From contig NZ_JAIWNX010000069.1 in the NCBI RefSeq assembly GCF_020217185.1, positions 1 through 10,000 on the forward strand: 10,000 nt of DNA. Direction: 5' to 3'. Origin of the DNA: Asticcacaulis sp. Lineage in GTDB: Bacteria > Pseudomonadota > Alphaproteobacteria > Caulobacterales > Caulobacteraceae. Shown piece by piece: positions 1-6,544 of this stretch. The number at the start of each line of letters is the position of its first letter. Position 1 is the first letter of the stretch. The notes under the pieces were generated by a model that did not search any database, was not told the DNA's origin, and saw only the letters and a program-made list of their open reading frames with translations. Both the position numbers and the translations under genes were made by a program.

Positions 1-734
1 ACAAAGACGCCGCACAGGGTCGCAGGGCCGGAGGCCGGCTTATAACGCTCCTTGCCGATGCGCGTGGTGAAGCGACGCAGAGGCTCCTCCTTGTCCATGC
101 CGATGACGCTGTCGTAATCGGCGCAGGCACCGGCATCGGTCTGATAGGCGGTGCCGCCGGGCAGGATCTGCGCGTCGGCCGTCGGCACATGGGTGTGCGT
201 GCCCACCACCAGTGAGGCGCGCCCGTCGCAGAAATGCCCCATGGCCATCTTTTCGGAGGTGGCTTCGGCGTGGATATCGACCACCACCGCATCGGCCACC
301 AGCCCCAGCGGCGCGCTTTCCAGCGCCTTATCCACGGCGGCAAACGGGTCGTCCATCGACGCCATATGCACCAGACCCAGCGCGTTCATCACCAGAATCC
401 GCTTGCCCGACGCCGTTTCAAACAGATTGACCCCCCGCCCCGGCACATCGGCCAGAGGCGGATAGTTGAGCGGGCGGATCAGACGCGGCTCACGCACAAT
501 ATAGGTCAGGGCCTCTTTCTGATCCCAGGAGTGATTGCCGAGCGTCAGGCAGTCCGCCCCCGCCTCGAACAACTGATTGGCGGTGTTTTCCGACACGCCG
601 AAACCAGAAGCGGCGTTTTCGGCATTGACGATAACGAATTCGAGGTCAAGCGCCCGGCGCACAAAGGGCAGATGTTCGGACACGGCGTCGCGGCCGGCCC
701 GGCCGACCACATCACCGAAAAAAGCAAAACGCAT
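1..734 (-). CDS. YmdB/TIGR00282-type metallophosphoesterase, 3' end beyond the window
   Basis: The minus strand reads open from ATG at 734 to the window edge, giving 244 codons; the family is about 265-275 residues, so only the last few tens are missing. It begins MRFAFFGDVVGRAGR (D8), then NAEN (residues 37-40), GNHSWD (66-71), DIHAE (153-157) and GTHTHVPTADAQ (178-189). These are the metal and phosphate ligands known from Bacillus subtilis YmdB, a cytoplasmic dinuclear-metal phosphodiesterase acting on 2',3'-cyclic nucleotides; all are present, so the enzyme should be active. The start overlaps the fau stop as TGATG, which points to translational coupling and one transcript. The family assignment is firm. 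The physiological role in alphaproteobacteria is not established, and cyclic-nucleotide activity is inferred from the family. Confidence 0.93.
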   Translation of the reverse strand, partial: MRFAFFGDVVGRAGRDAVSEHLPFVRRALDLEFVIVNAENAASGFGVSENTANQLFEAGADCLTLGNHSWDQKEALTYIVREPRLIRPLNYPPLADVPGRGVNLFETASGKRILVMNALGLVHMASMDDPFAAVDKALESAPLGLVADAVVVDIHAEATSEKMAMGHFCDGRASLVVGTHTHVPTADAQILPGGTAYQTDAGACADYDSVIGMDKEEPLRRFTTRIGKERYKPASGPATLCGVF

Positions 735-1321
735 CAGGTGTTCTTTCTAATCGCGATTACGCCCAGTTCGGTGAGGACGGCATCGAGACGCTGATCGTGG
801 GGTTCGGTGGGCACGCGGGTGACCGCCTGAGCGGAAAAGGCCACGCCCCACACTTGCAATGGATTTTCATTACTCTGATTTACGGAACGAAGATAGTCCA
901 AAGCGCGGTCGTAAAAGCCGCCGCCATAGCCCAGCCGCCTCCCTTCGTGGTCAAAGGCCAGAAGCGGGGCCAGAATGAGATCGGGAAACACCTCCGGTGC
1001 GTCGGGGCCGGGCTGCTGTATGCCAAACGGCCCCGCCACCAGCGGCGCGTCGAGGCTATAGGCGCAGAAACGCATGCGCCCCTCTACGTCGATACGGGGC
1101 AAGGACAAGGTGTAGCCGCGCGCCTGAAAGTGTCGCATCAGGGGCCGGGGGTCTATCTCATCCCTGATGGGGTGAAACCCGGCCACGACCGCCGCCCTTG
1201 GCCAAACCCCGCGCGCCACGAAGGCCTCGGCCAGCCGTTCGCCCGCATCCGGCGATGCGGCGGCCAGGGCGGCCCGTCGGCCCTTCATCTCTCTACGCAA
1301 GGCGGCTTTGGCGTCTGACAT
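734..1321 (-). CDS. fau: 5-formyltetrahydrofolate cyclo-ligase
   Basis: A 195-residue cytoplasmic enzyme, normal length for the family. It converts 5-formyl-THF to 5,10-methenyl-THF with ATP, recycling a folate that inhibits one-carbon enzymes. The N-terminus KAALRREMKGRRAAL is the usual basic helix that carries the ATP-binding lysine/arginine residues. The segment LILAPLLAFDHEGRRLGYGG, followed by GFYDR (about residues 117-142), is the family signature with the glycine-rich loop. No strong Shine-Dalgarno is seen before the ATG. Its stop overlaps the start of the downstream phosphodiesterase as TGATG. In many proteobacteria this gene follows the 6S RNA gene ssrS and zapA. Here the gene immediately upstream on the same strand is terC, whose terminator ends about 25 bases before this start, so the fau promoter is unclear. 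Confidence 0.95.
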   Translation of the reverse strand: MSDAKAALRREMKGRRAALAAASPDAGERLAEAFVARGVWPRAAVVAGFHPIRDEIDPRPLMRHFQARGYTLSLPRIDVEGRMRFCAYSLDAPLVAGPFGIQQPGPDAPEVFPDLILAPLLAFDHEGRRLGYGGGFYDRALDYLRSVNQSNENPLQVWGVAFSAQAVTRVPTEPHDQRLDAVLTELGVIAIRKNT

Positions 1322-1344
1322 AACGGTTTAAGGCCATGTCACAC

Positions 1345-1386
1345 CACAAAAAGCAAGAGCCCCCTCCGGAGGGAACCGAAGGGGGC
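1345..1386 (-). terminator. Rho-independent terminator of terC
   Basis: On the minus strand GCCCCCTTCGG (1386-1376) pairs with CCGGAGGGGGC (1369-1359), 11 pairs including one G-U, around a 6-base loop. A T-rich stretch containing CTTTTTG follows at about 1354-1348. It starts only 6 bases after the terC stop codon, and fau begins about 25 bases beyond, so it should separate terC from fau transcription. Confidence 0.85.
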
Positions 1387-1392
1387 AAAAGG

Positions 1393-2409
1393 TTAGTCTT
1401 CGTCGTTTTTCTTCTTCGAATCGAACGGGAAGGCCCCGGTCGGGTGGGCGTCGCCCTTCGGCTTGATCAGGATAGACAGGATCATGGTCAGGACCAGTAT
1501 CGAGGCCGTGGCGGTGAGCGACCACACAATCGGGATCTTATAGATGTCGATCAGCAGCATCTTGGTACCGACAAAGACCAGCACCAGCGCCAGACCATAG
1601 GGCAGCAGGTGGAACTTTTCGTGCATCCCGGCCAGCAGGAAGTACATGGCGCGCAGGCCCAGAATAGCGAAGACGTTGGAGGTCAGGACGATAAACGGAT
1701 CGGTGGTGATGGCGAAGATGGCCGGGATCGAGTCCACCGCAAACACCACGTCGATAATACCGATCAGGATGACCACGATCAGCAGCGGCGTGGCGATGCG
1801 CTTGCCATCAATGCGGGTAAAGAACTTCTCACCGTCGTAATGGGGCGAGATGGTGAAGGTCTTGCGCACCCATTTCAAGGCCGGATTGCTTTCCAGATCA
1901 GGCTCCTGACCGGCGGCCAGCCACATCTTGAAGCCCGTGAACACCAGAAACGCGCCGAACACGTAGAGCACCCAATGGAACTGCGCCACCAGCCACGCGC
2001 CCACCACAATCATACCTGCGCGCAGGACCAGCGCCATCAGAATGCCGATCATCAGAACGCGCTTCTGATACTCCGCCGGCACGGCGAAATAGGTGAACAG
2101 CATCAGGAAGACGAAGATATTATCAACCGCCAGCGCCTTTTCGACCAGATAGCCGGTCGTAAATTCCAGCGCCTTGGTATTGGCCAGCGCCTGAGTGGCG
2201 GCATCGCCCGTCAGGCCCCCCATCTCCCACCACATAATGCCGAGGAAGGCGAAGGAGGTGGCCACCCAGATCAGCGACCAGATGGCCGCTTCGGTCATCG
2301 AGACCTTGTGCGCCCCTTGTTTGTTCAGAGCAAAAAAATCGATAAACAGCGCGACAATAACAAAAGCCGCGAACGTCCCCCACATCAGGGGCGTTGCAAT
2401 GGTTTCCAT
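1393..2409 (-). CDS. TerC-family integral membrane protein (Alx/YkoY-like, probable manganese exporter)
   Basis: A 338-residue polytopic membrane protein with about eight or nine hydrophobic segments. The two family-defining acidic motifs are present: KALAVDNIFVFLMLF (around residue 96) and VVFAVDSIPAIFAITTDPF (around residue 226). The region from LTSNVFAILGLRAMYFLL to the following hydrophobic helices also matches the TerC/Alx pattern. The C-terminus is a charged cytosolic tail ending KKKNDED. TerC proteins such as E. coli Alx and B. subtilis YkoY/MeeF are linked to Mn2+ export or metallation of exported proteins; the name comes from tellurite resistance. The gene has its own promoter, a yybP-ykoY-type riboswitch leader and a terminator, so it is a single-gene unit probably switched on by Mn2+. 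The start is METIATP; upstream GAG at 2420-2418 is a weak ribosome site. Specific substrate is inferred from riboswitch plus family. Confidence 0.93.
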   Translation of the reverse strand: METIATPLMWGTFAAFVIVALFIDFFALNKQGAHKVSMTEAAIWSLIWVATSFAFLGIMWWEMGGLTGDAATQALANTKALEFTTGYLVEKALAVDNIFVFLMLFTYFAVPAEYQKRVLMIGILMALVLRAGMIVVGAWLVAQFHWVLYVFGAFLVFTGFKMWLAAGQEPDLESNPALKWVRKTFTISPHYDGEKFFTRIDGKRIATPLLIVVILIGIIDVVFAVDSIPAIFAITTDPFIVLTSNVFAILGLRAMYFLLAGMHEKFHLLPYGLALVLVFVGTKMLLIDIYKIPIVWSLTATASILVLTMILSILIKPKGDAHPTGAFPFDSKKKNDED

Positions 2410-2425
2410 AGGTGAGACTCAATCT

Positions 2426-2565
2426 CTGAGGGGTTACAAGGACAGGCCCGCAGGACCCGCCCTCAGTCTCGCCACGCCGCCGAAACGGTGTCTGATGCCG
2501 GAGCAAAGCTCGTGTTGACGACATCAAACGATCGCACACTGCGATCTGGCTACTCCCTGAGGATA
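2426..2565 (-). promoter_or_regulatory. yybP-ykoY (Mn2+) riboswitch leader of terC
   Basis: On the minus strand the leader starts with CCTCAGGGAGTAGCC, which matches the conserved GGGAGUAG of the yybP-ykoY class, and later has GTCGTCAACACGAG, matching its conserved GUCAACA-like segment. The fold can be read by eye. P1 is CCTCAG (2562-2557) with CTGAGG (2466-2461). P2 is a perfect 7-bp hairpin GATCGCA/TGCGATC (2546-2530). P3 is TGATGTCG (2526-2519) with CGGCATCA (2500-2493), enclosing an inner GAGC/GCTC hairpin. This class senses Mn2+ and is typically found ahead of terC/alx or mntP genes, exactly the case here. Downstream, CCCCTCAG (2433-2426) can compete for the 3' strand of P1, giving a likely expression platform about 17 bases before the terC start. 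Confidence 0.8.
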
Positions 2566-2591
2566 ACCGCCTTATTCCAGACGAAGGCGGT
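2566..2591. promoter_or_regulatory. Inverted repeat over the terC -10 region, candidate operator
   Basis: ACCGCCTT (2566-2573) and AAGGCGGT (2584-2591) are perfect 8-base arms separated by 10 bases. They cover the predicted -10 box and most of the spacer, a position suited to a repressor. As RNA it would be mostly upstream of the predicted start, so a DNA operator is more likely than a hairpin. The binding protein cannot be named; it does not look like a Fur/Mur or MntR box that I recognise. Confidence 0.35.
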
Positions 2592-2600
2592 GACTGTCAA
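2571..2600 (-). promoter_or_regulatory. Sigma-70-type promoter for the riboswitch-terC transcript
   Basis: A perfect -35 box TTGACA (2600-2595), an 18-base spacer and a -10 box AATAAG (2576-2571, 4 of 6 to TATAAT) lie on the minus strand. The predicted start is near 2564, right at the first base pair of the riboswitch P1 stem. This agreement supports both calls. Confidence 0.6.
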
Positions 2601-2620
2601 GTTGGGATTGTAACGATTGC

Positions 2621-2760
2621 GCGGTTTAAATCCCCGCAGACACACTGTGCAGCAAAAAAGGGGTGGCGGCGCCCTGAGAAACTTAAAGAATGTGGCTTCG
2701 CCACCCCAAAGGGGTGGCGGCGCCACGGGAACCGTTGCGAAGCGTTTAAATCCACTCAGA
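2621..2760. repeat. Two interleaved pairs of direct repeats with a strong hairpin (intergenic repeat element)
   Basis: Repeat A is GTTTAAATCC-N3-CAGA at 2624-2640 and again at 2744-2760, exactly 120 bases apart, with looser similarity just upstream of each (a TTGCG-like segment). Repeat B is AAAGGGGTGGCGGCGCC at 2657-2673 and 2708-2724, 51 bases apart and identical. The second copy of B also forms a hairpin with CCACCCC (2701-2707), giving CCACCCC-AAA-GGGGTGG with further pairing outside it. No gene is seen here; reading frames across it are proline/glycine-rich artefacts. It resembles the small palindromic intergenic repeats of many high-GC alphaproteobacteria, but I cannot assign it to a named family. 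Confidence 0.6.
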
Positions 2761-2761
2761 C

Positions 2762-2887
2762 CTGACGTATCAGGTGGGAGCCATATGATAGGGACCACGG
2801 TCCCAGTCAGGGACAGCCCCCGTTCTAAGAGATTAAGGTCAGAAGGATTAGGTGTTCGCTGACGTGAGCCGCAGCACGACCCGCCGT
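2762..2887 (-). ncRNA. ssrS: Candidate 6S RNA
   Basis: This is a non-coding, structured stretch on the minus strand between zapA and fau, where proteobacterial 6S RNA (the sigma-70 holoenzyme-binding RNA) is usually encoded. A well-spaced promoter ends just before it, predicting a 5' end near 2887. The RNA would carry a GC-rich 5' part (GGCGGG, 2884-2879) that can pair, with one mismatch, with CCCACC near its 3' end, as expected for a closing stem. Inside are a possible GTCAG/CTGAC stem and strong local hairpins: GGGACC/GGTCCC (2804-2791), GTCCC/GGGAC (2814-2800) and CCTGA/TCAGG (2774-2761). The 3' end is a guess. I could not fold it into the complete 6S architecture by hand, so this rests mainly on synteny, promoter and general resemblance. 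Confidence 0.45.
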
Positions 2888-2892
2888 CACAC

Positions 2893-2921
2893 AATCTAGG
2901 CGCAACGTTGCCCCCTTACAA
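2893..2921 (-). promoter_or_regulatory. Promoter of the candidate 6S RNA
   Basis: The minus strand shows TTGTAA (2921-2916), a spacer of exactly 17 bases and TAGATT (2898-2893), each 4 of 6 to consensus. The predicted start is near 2887. The -35 lies inside a GC-rich inverted repeat (CCCCCTT/AAGGGGG, 2911-2926), which might also act as a weak terminator or protein site. Confidence 0.45.
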
Positions 2922-2990
2922 GGGGGGCGACCACAGGCTTTTGTAAATCCATCATAAAGCGGCTGTTTTGTCCTGCGCCGGTCAAAAAAA

Positions 2991-3014
2991 GACATCGATG
3001 TCATAAGAAATGAC
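2991..3014. promoter_or_regulatory. Overlapping palindromes upstream of the GH3 gene, candidate operator
   Basis: GACATCGATGTC (2991-3002) is a perfect 12-base palindrome. Its right half also forms a second inverted repeat, GTCAT-AAGAA-ATGAC (3000-3014). Together they give three related half-sites within 24 bases, about 70-90 bases ahead of the GH3 start. Sugar-responsive repressors such as the LacI family bind such sites, but no regulator gene is present and no good -35/-10 pair was recognised. Confidence 0.35.
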
Positions 3015-3067
3015 TTCACAGACATTCGATCCCGGCTTATGAAATTGCCCAACGACAAAATCATTCC

Positions 3068-3072
3068 AGGGA
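3068..3072 (+). promoter_or_regulatory. Ribosome binding site that sets the GH3 start
   Basis: AGGGA lies 8 bases before ATG at 3081. No comparable site precedes the in-frame ATG at 3039, and starting at 3081 places a signal peptide at the very N-terminus. Confidence 0.7.
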
Positions 3073-3080
3073 CACTAATC

Positions 3081-5363
3081 ATGCGCACTTTCAAGCTCAG
3101 CCTGCTGGCGACCGCCGCCCTTGGGCTCGCCTTCGTCTCCACCGCACCCGCCTATGCTCAGGCCCCGGCCGCCGCCGCTGAGGCCCCCAAGGCGACGCCC
3201 TGGACCGACACCCGGCTGGATGCCGACACCCGAACAGAGCTGCTACTCAAGGAAATGACGCAGGACGAGAAGCTGAAACTCGTCTTCGGTCATTTCGCCA
3301 CGGCCGCCGACTGGCTCAATGCGCGCGGCGACATTGCCGGGCTGAACTGGAAGCCACCGGTCGAAAGCCACCACCAATCGGCAGGCTTTGTCTTCGGCGT
3401 GCCGCGTCTGGGCATCCCGAACCAATGGCAAACCGACGCGGGCGTCGGCGTCGCCTCTCAGGTCGGTGACAAGCCACGCCTGCGCACCGCCCTGCCGTCG
3501 GGCATGGCCACGGCGGCGACCTGGGACCGCGATCTGGCCTTCAAGGGCGGCGCGATGATCGGTCGCGAAGCGCGCCTGTCGGGCTTTAATGTGCAACTGG
3601 CCGGGGGCGTCAACCTGATGCGTGAACCGCGCAATGGCCGCAACTTCGAATATGGCGGCGAAGACCCGCTGCTGGCCGGGATCATCGTCGGCGAGCAAAT
3701 CCGCGGCATTCAGTCGAACCACATCATTTCGACGGTCAAGCACTACGCCTATAATGCGCAGGAAACCAATCGCTTCACCGCCTCCTCCAACATCTCGGAC
3801 AAGGCCGGGCGCGAGTCCGACCTGCTGGCGTTTCAGTTCGCCATCGAAACCGGCAATCCGGCCTCGGTGATGTGCGCCTATAACCGCGTCAACAATGTCT
3901 ATGCCTGCGAAAGCGACTATCTGCTGAACGAAGTCCTCAAAAAAGACTGGGGTTATAAGGGTTATGTGATGTCGGACTGGGGCGCGACCCATTCGACCAT
4001 ACCGGCCGCCAATGCCGGTCTCGATCAGCAGTCGGGCTATCCGTTCGACAAGAGCAACTACTTCGCCGGGCCGCTGAAAGAAGCGATCGAAAACGGCTTT
4101 GTGAAGCAAGAGCGCCTCGACGATATGGCGCGCCGCATCCTGTGGGGCCTGTTCTCGACCGGTGCCTTCGACAAGCCTGTGCCGGTGGCCGAAGACCAGA
4201 TCGACTTCAAGGCGCACGCCGCCGTCACTCAGGCCGATGCCGAAGGCGGCATTGTGCTGCTGAAAAACACCGGCCTGCTGCCGCTGACGACCACCGCCAA
4301 AAAGATCGTCGTCATCGGCGGCTATGCGGATAAGGGCGTCATTTCCGGTGGCGGTTCATCGCAGGTCTATGGTCAGGGCGGTAATCCGGTCAAGGATCTG
4401 GGCCTTGGCCCCAAGGCCTTCCCCGGCCCCCTTACCTACTATCCGGACTCGCCGGTCGAAGCGCTGAAAGCCCGCACCAGGGCCGAGGTCGTCTATCATG
4501 ACGGCAAGGACGTCAAGGCGGCGGTGAAGGCGGCCAAAGGCGCGGACGTAGTTATCGTCTTCGGCACCCAGTGGACGGGCGAATCGCTGGATGCCGAACT
4601 GAAGCTCGATGAAAATGCCGACGCCCTGATCGACGCGGTGGCCAAGGCCAATAAAAAGACCGTTGTCGTGCTGCAAACGGGCGGGCCGGTCTTCATGCCG
4701 TGGCTGTCGAAGGTCGGTGCCGTGGTCGAAGCCTGGTATCCCGGCACCAAGGGCGGAACGGCCATTGCGCGCGTGCTGACCGGTGAAGTCTCGCCGTCGG
4801 GTCGCCTGCCGGTGACCTTTGCCGCTTCGCTCGATCAGTTGCCACGCCCCAAGCTGGACGGTGACCCCAAGAGCGACACGATCCGTACCCAGGTCAATTA
4901 CGACATCGAAGGCGCGGCCATCGGTTACAAGTGGTTCGACAAGAAGGGTCTGAAGCCGCTGTTCGCCTTCGGCCATGGCCTGACCTATTCCACCTTTGGC
5001 TATAGTGACCTGAAGACCTCGACGGCCGGCGACAAGCTGAGCGTCAGCTTCACCGTGACCAATACAGGCAAGGTCGCCGCTTCGGACGTGCCGCAGGTCT
5101 ATGTTTCGGCCCCAGCCTCGGCCGGCTGGGAAGCGCCCAAGCGCCTCGGCGGCTGGGACAAGGTGGCGTTGAAACCCGGCGAGTCGAAGACGGTGACGGT
5201 AACGGTCGATCCACGCCTGCTGGCCAGCTTCGACAGCGCGTCAAAGACGTGGAACGTCGCCGCCGGGGCTTACGACGTGATCCTCGCCCGCTCGGCCACA
5301 GATGCCGTCAGCAAGACCACGGTCACGCTGAGCGCGCAAAAGTACGATGTGAGAGGGAAGTAA
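3081..5363 (+). CDS. Secreted glycoside hydrolase family 3 protein (beta-glucosidase type)
   Basis: From ATG 3081 the protein has 760 residues. An in-frame ATG at 3039 would add 14 residues before the signal peptide and is unlikely. MRTFKLSLLATAALGL... ends in AYA, so cleavage is expected after residue 26, sending the enzyme to the periplasm or outside. The N-terminal GH3 barrel contains REPRNGRNFEYGGEDP (from R181), KHYAYNAQE (K220, H221) and VMSDWGATHS with the expected nucleophile D299. The second alpha/beta domain contains GGGSSQVYGQGG (near 415-430) and GTQWTGESLD, which should provide the acid/base residue. A fibronectin III-like domain (VSFTVTNTGKVAASDVPQVY to about 745) closes the protein, the usual layout of long bacterial beta-glucosidases. 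It probably hydrolyses beta-glucosides or related oligosaccharides from the non-reducing end; exact sugar and linkage cannot be read. It stands alone, without transporter or regulator genes, and has normal high GC. Confidence 0.94.
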   Translation: MRTFKLSLLATAALGLAFVSTAPAYAQAPAAAAEAPKATPWTDTRLDADTRTELLLKEMTQDEKLKLVFGHFATAADWLNARGDIAGLNWKPPVESHHQSAGFVFGVPRLGIPNQWQTDAGVGVASQVGDKPRLRTALPSGMATAATWDRDLAFKGGAMIGREARLSGFNVQLAGGVNLMREPRNGRNFEYGGEDPLLAGIIVGEQIRGIQSNHIISTVKHYAYNAQETNRFTASSNISDKAGRESDLLAFQFAIETGNPASVMCAYNRVNNVYACESDYLLNEVLKKDWGYKGYVMSDWGATHSTIPAANAGLDQQSGYPFDKSNYFAGPLKEAIENGFVKQERLDDMARRILWGLFSTGAFDKPVPVAEDQIDFKAHAAVTQADAEGGIVLLKNTGLLPLTTTAKKIVVIGGYADKGVISGGGSSQVYGQGGNPVKDLGLGPKAFPGPLTYYPDSPVEALKARTRAEVVYHDGKDVKAAVKAAKGADVVIVFGTQWTGESLDAELKLDENADALIDAVAKANKKTVVVLQTGGPVFMPWLSKVGAVVEAWYPGTKGGTAIARVLTGEVSPSGRLPVTFAASLDQLPRPKLDGDPKSDTIRTQVNYDIEGAAIGYKWFDKKGLKPLFAFGHGLTYSTFGYSDLKTSTAGDKLSVSFTVTNTGKVAASDVPQVYVSAPASAGWEAPKRLGGWDKVALKPGESKTVTVTVDPRLLASFDSASKTWNVAAGAYDVILARSATDAVSKTTVTLSAQKYDVRGK

Positions 5364-5384
5364 CGATTTAACGCCGTCTAATTG

Positions 5385-5423
5385 TGTAACCCGAACATTT
5401 CGACTCGAAATGTTCGGGTTATA
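5385..5423. terminator. Perfect long inverted repeat after the GH3 gene, probable terminator
   Basis: AACCCGAACATTTCG (5388-5402) and CGAAATGTTCGGGTT (5406-5420) are perfect 15-base arms with a 3-base loop; pairing extends outward to 5385/5423 with one G-U. It starts 22 bases after the GH3 stop. Since the outermost arm reads AAC...GTT followed by ATATAC, a classic U-run is missing, so factor-independent termination would be weak. It marks the point where base composition turns AT-rich. Confidence 0.55.
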
Positions 5424-5524
5424 TACATTGCCAGATACTCAAGCTCAATTAAAAGTGGAAATTTCTTAAAATCCGAGTTAGCGTTATTTCGTTATGCTTT
5501 TGGGTGGCAAGGGGCGTTGATACA

Positions 5525-6544
5525 ATGGCTGGAAGTGAGCTAATATCACCTGTTCAACTGTTTCATATTCATCTGCAAACCTCAGAACACTATCTCCCAC
5601 TGCCTGATTTCATAAAACTCTCCCAAAGCACGAGAGTAATTTCTGAAAATCTTAGTGAAGTAATTTTTGGAAACAATGCAAAAATAGATTTCCTAATTTT
5701 CCCGCCGGAGACGGGATCATTTCATATAAAAATCGGCTTCAAAAGTTTAACCGTCGCCGGCTTTCTAGGCGGAGCATGGGTGTTTCTTAATTCCGATATT
5801 GGAAATGCTTTCATAAAAGGCTTTACTGATCACGACGCTATTTACTGGAGTGAGTGGGCTGGGAAAAAAGCCAAAGAGACATTAAGTGAAGCGCATGAGA
5901 ATTTTGAGGAATACAAAAAGGGCATATTATATACAAAAATAATTTCTGAATGCACAAAAGGCTTCATATCAATAGACGAAAGTAAAATAAAAAAAATAGG
6001 CGCAAACACGCCACAATTTAGAAACGCCCTCTCTGCAAAAAACATTTTCTATGAAACATGCATTGATAATAACGAAATTACAGGCTTAGGATTTTCACCT
6101 CGCAATGAGTTTCCGATAAAAAGAAACTCATTTCCTAAAAAAATAGGATCCATTCCTGACAGTTCTAAAAATGATGACGATCTGAACTGGGCTTGGGAAA
6201 CGAGAACAATATTAATCACGTCTCCTGTATGGGTTAAGGATGGGAGAAAATGGCAGGCGGTATACACCATTAACAAAAAAAGGAAATCCACCTCCATTAC
6301 AATTGAAGATGAACTTTTTTGGAGTTACGTCGAGAACAACAAGTTAGAAACACAAATTCTCGATAGAATGAAAGTGCAATGGGCATTCATAACTGAAGGG
6401 GGCAGGCAGAAACACACTCGCGTCCTAAAAGTATTGGAATTTAATGGAAGAAAAATCTCTCCCCGGCTGAATGAAAACCAGATAAGGCAAATGCTTAGCA
6501 AAGCATATCCATCCGAACGAGAAGACCCAGAATTGTTTGATTAA
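5525..6544 (+). CDS. AT-rich orphan gene of unknown function
   Basis: I do not recognise this 339-residue protein. ATG 5525 is preferred because AAGGGG (5509-5514) precedes it by 10 bases; a GTG at 5504 is the alternative. The N-terminal part has alternating strands and helices (FHIHLQ, EHYLPLPDFIKLSQSTRVI, then FLIFPPETGSFHIKIGF), with one short hydrophobic stretch near residues 74-89 (SLTVAGFLGGAWVFLNS), too short and mixed to be sure of a membrane helix. The middle is charged and lysine-rich. The C-terminal third (about 215-320) is tryptophan-rich and strand-like: NWAWETR, PVWVKDGRKWQAVY, DELFWSY, VQWAFI. There is no signal peptide and no catalytic motif I can name. Composition is far more AT-rich than all neighbours (about 28 percent GC in the row from 5881), with many AAA, ATA and TTA codons, which suggests recent transfer. 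Its stop touches the zapA stop in opposite orientation. Confidence 0.8.
   Translation: MAGSELISPVQLFHIHLQTSEHYLPLPDFIKLSQSTRVISENLSEVIFGNNAKIDFLIFPPETGSFHIKIGFKSLTVAGFLGGAWVFLNSDIGNAFIKGFTDHDAIYWSEWAGKKAKETLSEAHENFEEYKKGILYTKIISECTKGFISIDESKIKKIGANTPQFRNALSAKNIFYETCIDNNEITGLGFSPRNEFPIKRNSFPKKIGSIPDSSKNDDDLNWAWETRTILITSPVWVKDGRKWQAVYTINKKRKSTSITIEDELFWSYVENNKLETQILDRMKVQWAFITEGGRQKHTRVLKVLEFNGRKISPRLNENQIRQMLSKAYPSEREDPELFD

Noticed and set aside
1336..2415. A long open frame on the plus strand antisense to terC, rich in His, Gln and Asp
   Set aside because: It is the mirror of a well-supported membrane protein gene; its composition is the artefact of reading hydrophobic codons backwards.
2550..2894. 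Short frames on both strands over the repeat region (proline/glycine-rich peptides)
   Set aside because: They cover the riboswitch, promoter, repeats and candidate 6S RNA; PPPLWGG-type peptides are typical translations of GC-rich palindromic repeats.
2902..2928. GC-rich stem as a rho-independent terminator
   Set aside because: No T-run follows on either strand, and on the minus strand it overlaps the -35 of the candidate 6S promoter.
3243..4217. A 324-codon frame antisense to the GH3 gene
   Set aside because: No recognisable domain, no ribosome site, and the sense frame is a complete GH3 enzyme.
5388..5420. LexA (SOS) operator in the inverted repeat because it contains GAAC and GTTC
   Set aside because: The alphaproteobacterial LexA site needs direct GTTC-N7-GTTC spacing, which is not present; the repeat is an inverted one.
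5504..5524. GTG start for the AT-rich gene
   Set aside because: ATG at 5525 has AAGGGG at suitable distance, while the GTG has no ribosome site; kept only as an alternative.
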